A stretch of 16,352 nucleotides of DNA from Chloroflexota bacterium (GCA_021845945.1 JAJZRD010000060.1:1-16352); one strand, 5' to 3'. Counted from the stretch's first letter, positions 6,551 to 14,182 are shown. Notes: generated by a model from the letters alone, not told the origin. Numbers and translations are program-made.

Positions 6551-8288
6551 ATGCAACTCACCGAGCTGTGCGAAGCCTTCGCCAGGATCGAAGCCACCAC
6601 CAGCCACCACCTCCAGGCGGCGCTCCTCGGAGAGCTGTTCCGCCGGGGCCCGGAGGACGCCCGCACCCTGCCCTACCTCCTCCAGGGCCGCCTCGGCCCC
6701 CCCTACGCCGCCCCCGACCTCGGCGTGGACGAGCGCCGCCTGGCAGAGGCCATCGGCCACGCCACCGGCACCCCCGTCGAGGAGGTGTGGAGGCTCTACC
6801 GCCAGCAGGGCGACCTCGGATTGGTGGCCGAACGGCTGCTGCCACCGGAAGGCCAACCGGCCTCAGTGCAACAGACATTCCGGCAGCTCGTCCGCGTCGC
6901 GGAGGTGGCGGGGACGGGCGCCTACGCGGAGAAGGTGAGGCTGTTCGCCGCACTCCTGCCCGGACTGGGGGGGGGAGGCCCGCTACCTGGTGCGCATCGC
7001 CCAGGGGAGGCTCCGCCTGGGGGTCGGCGACGCCACCATCATGGACGCCCTTTCCATGGCCTGCACCGGCGATCGCTCCCTGCGCCCCCGCATCGAGCGG
7101 GCCTACAGCTTCTGCTCGGACCTCGGGCTCGTCGCCGCGATGCTCCTGTCCCGCGGACCCGACGCCCTGGACCGCATCCGCCCAACCCCGGGCCGCCCGG
7201 TCCTGTCGGCCCTCGCCGAGCGGCTCCCGACGGCCGGGGCCATCGTGAAGAAGCTCGGTCGGGTCATCGCCGAGCCCAAGTACGACGGCCTTCGCCTCCA
7301 GGCTCACAAGGACGGCGACCGCGTCTGGCTCTTCACCCGCCGCCTGGAGGACGTGACGGCCGCCCTCCCCGACGTCGCGGGGGCGGTGGGCCGCCAGCTC
7401 CGCCCTCGCCGGGCCATCCTGGACGGCGAGGCGGTGGGCTACGATCCCGCGACCGGGAAGTTCTTCCCCTTCCAGGAGACCGTCCGGCGCCGGCGCAAGC
7501 ACGGGGTGGAGAAGATGGAGATCCTCTACCCCCTGCGCTACTACGTCTTCGACCTGCTTCTCCAGGACGGTGAGAACCTCACCCCCCTGCCCCTCAGGGA
7601 GCGCTCCGCGCGGTTGCGGGAGACGGTGCGCGAGCGCCCGGAGGGATGCATCTTCGTCACACCTCAGCTCGAGACCGACGATCCTGAGCTGCTGGGCCGC
7701 TTCTTCGAGGAGATGGAGCGCCGGGGCCTGGAAGGGGCGCTGGTCAAGCGGCCGGAGGCGCCCTACCATGCCGGGGCGCGCCGCTTCGACTGGGTCAAGC
7801 TGAAGAGAGGCTACACGGCCGAGCTGGCGGACACCTTCGACGTGGTGGTGGTGGGCTACTACCGGGGCCGTGGCAAGCGGGCCAAGCTGGGGATCGGCTC
7901 CCTCCTGACCGCGGTGTACGATCCGAAGAACGACCGCTTCCGCACGGTGAGCAGGGTGGGCTCCGGCCTCACGGAGGAGGAGTGGGTCCGCTTTCGGGAG
8001 ATGCTGGACGCCACCCAGGTGCCCGAGAGGCCCGCCCAGGTGGACTCCGAGCTGACGCCCGACGTGTGGGTGGCGCCCACCTACCTGATCGAGGTCATCG
8101 CCGGCGCCGTCACCCGGAGCCCGCGCCACACCTGCGGCAAGGTGGGCCGGCGGGATCGCGGCTACTCCCTCCGCTTCCCGAGGATGTACCGCTTCCGGTT
8201 CGATCGGCGGCCCGAGGACGCCACCACCGAGTTCGAGGTAATACAGCTCTACCGCTCGCAGACCCAGCGGCTGGCTCGAGCCGCGTGA
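6551..8288 (+). CDS. ATP-dependent DNA ligase, frame interrupted in a G9 run
   Basis: Two overlapping frames together make an ATP-dependent DNA ligase of the archaeal/bacterial LigB-like type. The first frame (from ATG 6551) gives the N-terminal DNA-binding domain as far as LLPGLG. The second gives EARYLVRIAQGRLRLGVGD onward to the end. Removing one G from the run of nine at 6967-6975 joins them into one 578-residue protein with a seamless family sequence. Motif I is EPKYDGLR, with the adenylated Lys at about K243. LDGEAVGYDP matches motif III, EGALVKRPE motif IV and WVKLKRGY motif V, followed by the OB-fold domain. The family seals nicks using ATP. Bacteria also carry an NAD-dependent LigA, so this one is probably accessory, for repair. 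There is no strong ribosome binding site. Confidence 0.87.
6967..6975 (+). repeat. Homopolymer run of nine G, site of the ligase frameshift
   Basis: Nine consecutive G occur where eight would keep the ligase frame open (CTG GGG GGG GAG). Such a run is prone to sequencing error, replication slippage and transcriptional slippage. Confidence 0.9.
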
Positions 8289-8398
8289 GGACCTTCTCGG
8301 GCGGGCAACACCGCCTAGCCTGGTCGTTGCGCACGGGTCCAAGAAACCGGGCTGCTATAGCCGCTGCGGAATCCCGTAGGTTGCGGGGACGACCGCCA

Positions 8399-8626
8399 TC
8401 ACATGCTACTGCTCTGCCGCTCGTCGTTCCATTCCTTCAGCCGCATGGCCTGTTCGCGGGTCCAGTAGCGGGTGCCGGTGATCGGATCGGTTTCCGGCTC
8501 GCACCCCTTGGGCAGCCGGCCCCGTTTCTCCAATGCCCTGATGTTCTCCGGCGTCAGGCCCAACAGCTCGGCGAGCCGGCCGAGGGTGTACAGCTCCGCT
8601 TCCTTCGTCTCTCTGTCTGGGTTCAT
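8399..8626 (-). CDS. Small MerR-like/excisionase-like helix-turn-helix protein
   Basis: This is a 75-residue protein with one MerR-type winged helix near its N-terminus: LYTLGRLAELLGLTPENIRA forms the helix-turn-helix, followed by LEKRGRLP and, further on, the wing residues GTRYWTREQAMRLKEW. There is no effector domain, so it resembles the stand-alone DNA-binding proteins of the HTH_17/excisionase kind. The start at 8626 is chosen over an ATG seven codons upstream because AGGAGGG lies eight bases before it. It is transcribed convergently with the ligase. Its target is unknown; the palindrome at 8800-8811 lies on its upstream side and could be autoregulatory, which is only a guess. Confidence 0.75.
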   Translation of the reverse strand: MNPDRETKEAELYTLGRLAELLGLTPENIRALEKRGRLPKGCEPETDPITGTRYWTREQAMRLKEWNDERQSSSM

Positions 8627-9077
8627 CGCCAAGCCCTCCTGCCACATTCAACCGGAGACAGTAGCACAGCCGGAGGCGGATGGGAAAGGGGCAACCCACA
8701 GAGGCGGGGCCAAGGTCGCCGGGTCGAGCAGGGGCTCCCAAGCCTAAGGCTTCTCTCCCCTGTTTACGCCGCGCCAGTACGCGATATAGGTCGTATACTG
8801 TAGTGCACTACTGGTACGAAGCTTGCCACGTGGCTCATCGAGGCTCACTACAGCAGGGTCGCTTTTCAACGGTGCGGCGGCAACCTCGCGCTGCTTGCTG
8901 TGCCATGCGCCATTCCCTGAGCCCTTCGCCGGACCCTGGCGGGCAACCCTTGTCCGGACCTACCGTGCGCCTGCGTCCGGCCCTGTCCAGGGTAGAGGAG
9001 CGCCCGCCGGCGGGTCTCAGCGGACCGCCCCGACAGCGGGGTCTCCGCCGTGAAGACAGACTGAGTTTGGATCGCAG
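8627..9077. other. 450-base intergenic region with inverted repeats, no gene seen
   Basis: No convincing protein or known riboswitch is visible. It holds a short hairpin at 8740-8752 (AAGCC/GGCTT) and a perfect 12-base palindrome at 8800-8811. It also has a self-complementary CCCGCCGGCGGG near 9003-9014 and a G/C hairpin with CCCC/GGGG arms close to 9028-9041. It must contain divergent promoters for the helix-turn-helix gene and the L,D-transpeptidase and may form a structured leader for the latter. Confidence 0.5.
8800..8811. promoter_or_regulatory. Perfect 12-base palindrome, candidate operator
   Basis: GTAGTGCACTAC sits in a locally AT-richer patch, next to the TATAGG and TATACT hexamers just upstream, between the divergent HTH gene and transpeptidase gene. 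The nearby TCGTA (8791-8795) and TACGA (8815-8819) form an outer, slightly offset inverted pair. This fits a binding site for a dimeric regulator; the protein is unknown. Confidence 0.35.
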
Positions 9078-10847
9078 ATGAAGAACATACCGCTGTTTCC
9101 GAAGAGATCGTCCGTCAGAACCACGGATGTCGACCCCTCAGCTGCAGAGGACGCCGCCCCACCGGTTCGGGCCGCCGGCAGGAGGCTGCCCAGGGCCCGC
9201 TGGATCGCCCTCGTGGCCTTTGCCCTTGCCAGTACCGCGGCCGCTGCGCCGCTCGCCCTCGCCCTGTTCCTCCCGGCCCGGATCAGCCTGGATGGGGTCT
9301 CGGCGGAACTGCCGCCCAACACGCCCATCGGCCTCTCCCTGCCCCACCTCGGCGCGACAGTCGAGGAGCTTGCGGTGACCGAGGCGAGTCGCGACGCCGA
9401 CGGCGTCCTCAGCCCGGAGAAACCGGTCGCCGTGAAGCTGGTTCCGGCAGCGAAGGGCATGGCGGTCGGGCTGTGGTCCGAACTGCAGCTGGCGCGGCAG
9501 GACGGCTCGAGGCTGCTGGAGTACGATCGAGTCTACCGGCTGCGACTTTCGCTCCGGACCAAGGCGCTTGCCCTCCCGACGCCCAAGGACGTTCTGGTCA
9601 CCCGCGACTACCAGTTCAGCACCATCACCACCCCCCAGGTGCGGTTGCCGCAGGGCATAGTGGAGATGGCCTACCAGAAGCCCCTGGAGCTTCAGTGGAA
9701 CTCCCCCATCCAGGACTTCTCGGTGGAAACCCAGCCGAAGGTCCAGACCCGAACGTGGGTCGACTCCTCGCGCCCCGGCGTTGGTTACGTCGAGCTGCAA
9801 GGGGCGGAGGCCGGTGCGCGCTACGAGATACGAGTCACCGAGGCCCTGGGCATCAACGGCGCATCGATCCTGGCCCCCGCAACCCTAACGGTGGAGACCG
9901 CGGCCTCGCCCAAGCCGATCACAGGCTCGGTCCGACTGGAGGACGGGGATCGAGTCGTGCTCCGGTGGGACCGCCCCGTCCAGCGACTGGAGTACCAGAT
10001 CACCCCGGCGGTGCAGAGCTCCGTCCGGGTGGATCCCGGCGATCGGAGGGTGACCTACCTCTCGCTCCAGGCCCCGAAGCAGCAACAGGAGTACAAGATC
10101 AAGGTCACCGGTGGGGCGGGCACCTCCGGCGCTCCCATCGCGGCGGGACCGGAGCTCTCCATCGCCACCCCACCGCCCATGGAGGTAGCGAAGCTCTCTC
10201 CGAGGGGAGACGCCTACGGGATTCCCCTGGACTCCGCCATCAACATCACCTTCGGCGAGGCGGTCAAGAACAGGGCCGGGGCTCAGGCGGCCATATCCTT
10301 CGAGCCCGTCCTCCAGGGCCGCTTCGAGTGGCCCGACTCCGACCAGATGCGCTTCGTCCCGGCCTCCCTGCCTGACAACACCGACATCACGGTACGCATC
10401 GCGGCTGGGGCCAAAGGGGTGAGGGGCACCTCCGGGAGCCACCTGGAGGAGGATTACGAGTACTCCTTCCGCACCCAGCCCAACAAGCTTATCGAGGTGG
10501 ATCTCACCCGCCAGACCCTCACCCTCTGGGAAGGCGACAAGGATGTGTACACCGGGTTGGTGGCCGCGGGGGTGCCGGGTGCCCCGACCCCAACCGGACT
10601 CTTCATGGTGGACTACAAGATGCAATCAACCCGCATGAAGGGTGTGAACCCCGACGGCTCCCATTACGACATCCCCAACGTACCCTGGGTAATGTCCTTC
10701 GAGGGGGACTACACCCTCCACGGGGCGCCGTGGAGGACGCGCTTCGGCTATCCCGGCAGCAACGGCTGCGTCAGCATGGAGCCCGGCCAGGCCAAGATGC
10801 TGTACGACTGGTCTCCCATCGGCACGCCGGTGAGGGTCCACTGGTAA
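9078..10847 (+). CDS. Membrane-anchored L,D-transpeptidase with Ig-like repeats (YkuD)
   Basis: This 589-residue protein is predicted to be anchored in the membrane and face the cell wall. Basic residues at 31-41 precede one hydrophobic segment at about 42-65, with no lipobox. About 400 residues of beta-rich repeats follow, in roughly three divergent sandwiches between 70 and 370, and then a clearer SbsA/Big_5 Ig-like domain at about 372-468. The C-terminal YkuD domain (472-589) has the catalytic HGAPW (H548) and PGSNGCVSM (nucleophile C564). These enzymes make 3-3 peptide cross-links in peptidoglycan or attach proteins to it, so the repeats probably reach the catalytic head through the wall. 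The ATG has only a weak purine-rich stretch upstream. No partner gene lies beside it. Confidence 0.9.
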   Translation: MKNIPLFPKRSSVRTTDVDPSAAEDAAPPVRAAGRRLPRARWIALVAFALASTAAAAPLALALFLPARISLDGVSAELPPNTPIGLSLPHLGATVEELAVTEASRDADGVLSPEKPVAVKLVPAAKGMAVGLWSELQLARQDGSRLLEYDRVYRLRLSLRTKALALPTPKDVLVTRDYQFSTITTPQVRLPQGIVEMAYQKPLELQWNSPIQDFSVETQPKVQTRTWVDSSRPGVGYVELQGAEAGARYEIRVTEALGINGASILAPATLTVETAASPKPITGSVRLEDGDRVVLRWDRPVQRLEYQITPAVQSSVRVDPGDRRVTYLSLQAPKQQQEYKIKVTGGAGTSGAPIAAGPELSIATPPPMEVAKLSPRGDAYGIPLDSAINITFGEAVKNRAGAQAAISFEPVLQGRFEWPDSDQMRFVPASLPDNTDITVRIAAGAKGVRGTSGSHLEEDYEYSFRTQPNKLIEVDLTRQTLTLWEGDKDVYTGLVAAGVPGAPTPTGLFMVDYKMQSTRMKGVNPDGSHYDIPNVPWVMSFEGDYTLHGAPWRTRFGYPGSNGCVSMEPGQAKMLYDWSPIGTPVRVHW

Positions 10848-10895
10848 GAGAGTGCGCTGCGGTAGGGCGGGTCGACTCCGACTCGCCTCACCCGC

Positions 10896-10976
10896 TCTCC
10901 GGCAACCCGTGGATGCGTCGCCGCACCCCCGACCGAGGTCTGGCCATGGCTGGTGCAGATCGGCTACCGTGGGAGG
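10896..10976 (+). pseudogene. 5' remnant of an SRPBCC/START-like gene
   Basis: On the + strand, after the transpeptidase stop, the frame including 10917 reads VAAPPTEVWPWLVQIGY followed by RGRA. This is the characteristic start of a common SRPBCC-type protein family (AAPPxxVWPWLVQxGxGRxG). The homology ends within ten residues, right at the 3' end of the convergent NHL gene, and no start codon with a ribosome binding site is evident. It is a fragment left by deletion. The family call is from memory of the motif. Confidence 0.55.
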
Positions 10977-10982
10977 GCGCTC

Positions 10983-11987
10983 CTACCGCCGGGCGAACTT
11001 CTGGAACATGTGGGTGTCCGGCGGCACCAACCCCTTGCTGCCCCAGTCGGTCCAGGTGACCTCGCCTACGTAGAGGTCGCCCCGCGAGTCCACGCAGATG
11101 CAGTGAGGGGCGCAGAACTGGCCCGGCGCGGTGCGATCCAGGGTTCCCCAGCGGTGCAGCAGCTTGCCCTCCGAGTCCAGCACACTCACCCGACCCGGCT
11201 GATCCTCCTGGCAGACCCCGTGCAGGTAGGTGGGCATCCCCCGACGGCGGCTCAGCTCGGAGATGAAGAGGTATCCGTCCCCGTCCTGGTAGATGCCGGT
11301 GGGCCGCTGCAGGTGGGTCCACTGATCCACGTACCGGCCCTCCAGGGTGAAAATCTGGATGCGATCGTTCTCCCGGTCGGCCACCAGTACCCACCCATCG
11401 GGCGTTACCCACACGTCGTGGGGGAGATGGAACTCGCCCGGACCGGTGCCCGGCTCGCCCCAGGACTGGATCCATTGCCCGCCGGCGGTGAACCGATGAA
11501 CCCGGGCGTTGGCGTAGCCGTCAGAGACGTACAGATCGCCGTTCGGGGCGATGGCCACGTTGGTGGGGCGGTTGAAGGGCGCCCCGCCGTGGGTGATGGT
11601 GCCTAGCCGGGTCCAGAGGTCGGCATCGGTCCGGCTGGCGTCGTATCCGGTGTCGGAGGCCACCCCCGGGGTTCCGATGGTCATTATCAGCTCGCCCGTG
11701 GGGGAGAACTTCCGCACCGTGTGGTCGCGGTCGTCGACGCAGAACACCGAGTCGTCGGGACCGATCCGGATGCCGTGGGTTCGTCCGGTGAAGGTCCCCT
11801 CGGCAAAGGACGTCACGAAGCGCCCGTCGGGCTCGTACACGATGACCCTGGGATCGCCGCGAGTCAGAAGGTACACCCTGTCCCCGGAATCTACCCCAAC
11901 GCCGACCACATCCTTGTGGGCGAACCCTTCCGGCAGCTGCTCCCAGCCCTCGACCACCTGGTAGGCGAACTCTCTCATCCCTGCCAT
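10983..11987 (-). CDS. NHL-repeat six-bladed beta-propeller protein
   Basis: This is a 334-residue protein made of NHL-type repeats. Blades are visible at about 71-105 (HGIRIGPDDSVFCVDD), 140-177 (PTNVAIAPNGDLYVSDGYAN), 188-223 (LPHDVWVTPDGWVLVADREN), 228-281 and 293-316 (CICVDSRGDLYVGEV), with an opening blade near 25-60. It resembles the peptidyl-alpha-hydroxyglycine amidating lyase-like bacterial NHL proteins; whether it is an enzyme or a binding scaffold cannot be told. No signal peptide is seen. The ATG at 11987 is preceded by GGGAGG about ten bases upstream. It lies downstream of the OYE-family gene on the same strand, 146 bases away, so the two may be co-transcribed. Confidence 0.87.
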   Translation of the reverse strand: MAGMREFAYQVVEGWEQLPEGFAHKDVVGVGVDSGDRVYLLTRGDPRVIVYEPDGRFVTSFAEGTFTGRTHGIRIGPDDSVFCVDDRDHTVRKFSPTGELIMTIGTPGVASDTGYDASRTDADLWTRLGTITHGGAPFNRPTNVAIAPNGDLYVSDGYANARVHRFTAGGQWIQSWGEPGTGPGEFHLPHDVWVTPDGWVLVADRENDRIQIFTLEGRYVDQWTHLQRPTGIYQDGDGYLFISELSRRRGMPTYLHGVCQEDQPGRVSVLDSEGKLLHRWGTLDRTAPGQFCAPHCICVDSRGDLYVGEVTWTDWGSKGLVPPDTHMFQKFARR

Positions 11988-12052
11988 GGCTACAGCCTCC
12001 CTACGTCGTTCCGTCTTTGGGATCCGCCCGTAGTCTACACCCAGCGGGCACC

Positions 12053-12111
12053 GCCGAGCACGCCGAGAACGCGAACACCGCGACTGTCTCCGCGGCCTCC
12101 GCGCCCTCGGC
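12053..12111. repeat. Degenerate inverted repeat built on CGCnGAGnn units
   Basis: Arms at 12053-12073 and 12091-12111 match at 16 of 21 positions when one is reverse-complemented. Each arm is made of a nine-base periodic unit (GCCGAG, then CGCnGAG, then CGCG, spaced by variable dinucleotides). It fills the gap between the OYE-family and NHL genes. Periodic intergenic repeats of this style look like dispersed elements or relics. Confidence 0.55.
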
Positions 12112-12133
12112 AGCGACTCCCAACCGTATGGGG

Positions 12134-13270
12134 CTAGGCGTAGACGGGCGTCCCGGCCGGGTTCCCGTTGGTGGAGCACACCATCGGCATCCCCTTGCCG
12201 ATGGAGGCGAAGCAGCTGCGGCACTCCCGGCACTGGACGATCTCGGCCCCCCGGCCCGAGAGGATCTTCTCGGCGGCCAGGGGATCCGCGATCATCTGCC
12301 GCCCGATGGCGACCAGGTCGACCAGCCCCTCGTCGACGGCCCTGGCGGCCTCGGCGGGATCGCCCAGCTTCCCTACAGCCATGACCGGGATGTTCACCGC
12401 TCGCTTGATCTGAGCGGCGTAGGGCACCGCTGCCCCGTGAGGGCTCTCCTTGGCCAGGGCCGAGCTGGACTGCAGGACGCGAAGGCCGTCCGCCTCCTTC
12501 CAACTGCCCTGAGCGACCAGGGACGAGTGAATGGCGTCCACGCCGGCAGCCTCCAGCAGCCTCGCCACGACCATCGAGTCCTCCACCGACTGGCCCCCCT
12601 CGATCAGTTCAACGCTGTTCATGCGGAAGAGGATGGGGTAGCCCCTGCCGAGCCGGCCACGGATGGCCCGAACCACCTCCAGGGCGAAGGTGGCGCGACC
12701 CGGGGCGTCGCCGCCGTAGCGGTCCTGCCGCCGGTTGGTCATGGGGGAGAGGAACTGGCTGATCAGGTAGAGGTGAGCACCGTGGAGCTCGATCCCGTCG
12801 AAGCCGGCCTCGGCGGCCCGAGCCGCCCCGCCGGCAAAGGCGGCCACGATCTCCGCGATCTGCGCCTCGCTCAGGACGGACGGCTCCGGTCCGGGGCGGG
12901 TCGCCACACCCGAGGGGGAGGCTCGCCGAATCCCCTCGTCCACCAGCACCGCGGAGGCCCCTGCGTGCCCTATCTGCAGCACCGCCGCGGCCCCCTCGGC
13001 CTTGATGGCCCGGGCCAGTCGCCGGATGCCCGGGACCCGGCTATCGTCCCACACCCCGATGCTGCGGGGGGTTATTCGGCCATCGGGCCGGACGGCCGCG
13101 GCCTCCACCACCAAGAGCCCCACGTGGCGGGCCCTCTGGCGGTTGAAGCCGATCACCTCGTCGGTCACCTCGCCCTCAGCGGTGCCGTAGCAGGTGGTTA
13201 TGGGAGGAAGGGCCAGCCGGTTCCGCAGCCGCATCCCGTTGATGGTCAGGGGTTCGTTCAATCTCGGCAT
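12134..13270 (-). CDS. OYE-family NADH:flavin oxidoreductase with [4Fe-4S] Cys motif
   Basis: This is a 378-residue FMN TIM-barrel enzyme. LRNRLALPPITT (15-26) is the usual N-terminal flavin motif, QIGHAG is at 99-104, and ELHGAHLYLISQFLSPMTNR (161-180) holds the substrate His pair. DRYGG (183-187) and VMAVGKL and AIGRQMIADP near the C-terminus complete the phosphate-binding half. C347, C350, C353 and C365 (C-x2-C-x2-C-x11-C) match the iron-sulfur site of 2,4-dienoyl-CoA reductase-like enzymes, yet the protein ends 13 residues later without their flavin/NADPH domain. It therefore probably needs a separate electron donor. It likely reduces an enone or enoyl thioester; the substrate is unknown. 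The start at 13270 is supported by AGGAG nine bases upstream; the open frame extends further but without homology. Confidence 0.9.
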   Translation of the reverse strand: MPRLNEPLTINGMRLRNRLALPPITTCYGTAEGEVTDEVIGFNRQRARHVGLLVVEAAAVRPDGRITPRSIGVWDDSRVPGIRRLARAIKAEGAAAVLQIGHAGASAVLVDEGIRRASPSGVATRPGPEPSVLSEAQIAEIVAAFAGGAARAAEAGFDGIELHGAHLYLISQFLSPMTNRRQDRYGGDAPGRATFALEVVRAIRGRLGRGYPILFRMNSVELIEGGQSVEDSMVVARLLEAAGVDAIHSSLVAQGSWKEADGLRVLQSSSALAKESPHGAAVPYAAQIKRAVNIPVMAVGKLGDPAEAARAVDEGLVDLVAIGRQMIADPLAAEKILSGRGAEIVQCRECRSCFASIGKGMPMVCSTNGNPAGTPVYA

Positions 13271-13370
13271 CGAGCCAACTCCTATCAGCGGGGGTGCTTG
13301 GTGCACCCAAGTACCCGCCACTTTAGCAACTCCCGCCCAGGAGTCAAGCCCCGCACTCACCTCCGACCCC

Positions 13371-13429
13371 GTAGTGGCGGCTTCAGTCGTTCCTGGGCCG
13401 GATGGGCCGACGACCGAAGCCGCCACTAC
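13371..13429. repeat. 59-base stem-loop with 20-base arms
   Basis: Bases 13371-13390 and 13410-13429 are reverse complements at 19 of 20 positions, separated by 19 bases. The single mismatch becomes a G-U pair in RNA made from the minus strand, so that transcript would form an unbroken 20-bp stem. It lies about 100 bases upstream of the OYE-family gene and just after the ChaB-like segment. No T-run follows on either side. It could be a small mobile repeat (MITE or REP-like) or a leader or attenuator hairpin. Confidence 0.7.
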
Positions 13430-13448
13430 CAGTGGCCTTGCCCCATCC

Positions 13449-13547
13449 TCACGCGGCCCTATCGACGTTCCTCACCCGGCGGCCCTTCTCGTCCTTGTGG
13501 TACTCCCGCTCCACAGCACCCCAGGCCACCCGGTGGGCCCGGCCCTC
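13449..13547 (-). pseudogene. ChaB-like C-terminal segment, +1 frame after DUF2795
   Basis: Minus-strand codons from 13547 down to the stop at 13449-13451 read EGRAHRVAWGAVEREYHKDE followed by KGRRVRN. This is the conserved C-terminal half of ChaB-domain proteins (AHRVAWxAVxxxYxK). The frame is +1 relative to the DUF2795 gene and begins at its TGA: skipping the T of that stop would join the two into about 101 residues. There is no start codon with a ribosome binding site of its own. It is either a remnant, the product of an indel, or a recoded extension. Confidence 0.6.
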
Positions 13548-13755
13548 ACGCGACGTTGTTGCCCGCCGCCTTGAGGTGATCCATCACCTCCTCCCGCGAG
13601 CCGTACTCTCCCGGTGGCAGCCCGCGCAGGGCCTGGATCAGCTCCGCCGGAACCCGATTGACCTCGGCCAGGTGCACCAGCTCGTCCCTGCTGATGGGGT
13701 ATCTCGGCCCGCGCAGGAAGGAATTGACGGCACCGTGGTCGAGCCTCGTAGCCAT
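13546..13755 (-). CDS. DUF2795-family small protein
   Basis: This is a 69-residue protein with the short helical DUF2795 pattern: a hydrophobic VNSFLRG start, RYPISRDELVHLAEVN (18-33), then ELIQALRGLPPGEYGSREEV (38-57), matching the family's YPas...elv.xA and LxxLpxxxYxsxxdV positions. The family has no assigned molecular function but is common in high-GC soil bacteria and often occurs near stress or chromosome-related small proteins. The ATG at 13755 has a purine-rich GGGGGTGAGG just upstream. Downstream, in a different frame, lies a ChaB-like segment, which suggests the two were once one gene or an overlapping pair. It is divergent from the 58-codon gene at 13937. Confidence 0.75.
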   Translation of the reverse strand: MATRLDHGAVNSFLRGPRYPISRDELVHLAEVNRVPAELIQALRGLPPGEYGSREEVMDHLKAAGNNVA

Positions 13756-13936
13756 AACGCCTCACCCCCTTTTCGATGGCCCTGCCTGGAGCAGGAGCCA
13801 TGCCGCCCCCAGTCGAAGATGGGGGCACGTGCGTAGGGGGTGCATTAGGCGGCCAAGGGGGACAATCCGCCGGCCGCGCCCTTGGCAAGAAAGTTGCACT
13901 AGTTACCTATGAAATCGCAACAATAGGAGGAGTCCA
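13756..13936. other. Divergent promoter region, with GTTGC/GCAAC inverted pair
   Basis: This gap between the DUF2795 gene and the small membrane-protein gene must drive both. GTTGC (13893-13897) and GCAAC (13917-13921) bracket an AT-rich stretch just before the AGGAGGAG of the small gene, so they may form an operator or a weak leader hairpin. No protein relic is recognised. Confidence 0.35.
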
Positions 13937-14113
13937 ATGGAGTGGGTTATTCCGCTGGCCATCGTCGCCGCCGCAGCCTGGGCCGTCCGGTGGCAGTTCC
14001 GGGACGTAGAACGCCCCCGGCAGCCGACGCTGCGGGTCGTCGGCATTGAAGAACGCCGAACCGGGGAGCGGCAGCGCGAGGAGCCGGTCGACCGGCCCCG
14101 GGAAGCGGCCTGA
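13937..14113 (+). CDS. 58-residue single-span membrane protein, unknown
   Basis: This short open frame starts at ATG 13937 behind a near-ideal AGGAGGAG (13925-13932) and ends at TGA 14111. The protein begins MEWVIPLAIVAAAAWAV, one hydrophobic segment at about residues 3-17, followed by a charged tail rich in Arg and Glu (REEPVDRPREAA at the end). The layout is a small N-terminally anchored protein with a cytoplasmic, mostly disordered tail. I recognise no family. The strong ribosome binding site, its own divergent promoter region and a terminator 71 bases downstream support a real gene. It could be a stress or envelope small protein. Confidence 0.6.
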   Translation: MEWVIPLAIVAAAAWAVRWQFRDVERPRQPTLRVVGIEERRTGERQREEPVDRPREAA

Positions 14114-14182
14114 GCCCCCTGCCTCGAACGCCTCGAAGCCCGGTAAACCCGGATTGCCCCGGTCTGGAGAGAACAAGAAAAA

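Noticed and set aside
6558..8342. Long minus-strand frame opposite the DNA ligase
   Set aside because: It is an antisense shadow caused by GC-rich codon bias; its translation is low-complexity and matches no family, while the + strand gives all ligase motifs.
8823..9053. Open frame containing one CxxCH heme-binding motif
   Set aside because: A single CLLCH in a Pro/Ala/Arg-rich frame with no ribosome binding site or other cytochrome features is expected by chance.
8627..9077. Riboswitch such as ydaO/c-di-AMP, SAM or c-di-GMP class
   Set aside because: Short GGCAAC-like pieces occur, but the conserved cores of these classes could not be assembled.
13271..13426. N-terminal extension of the OYE-family gene through the inverted repeat
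   Set aside because: The extension has no homology, whereas ATG 13270 has AGGAG at a proper distance and gives the usual N-terminus.
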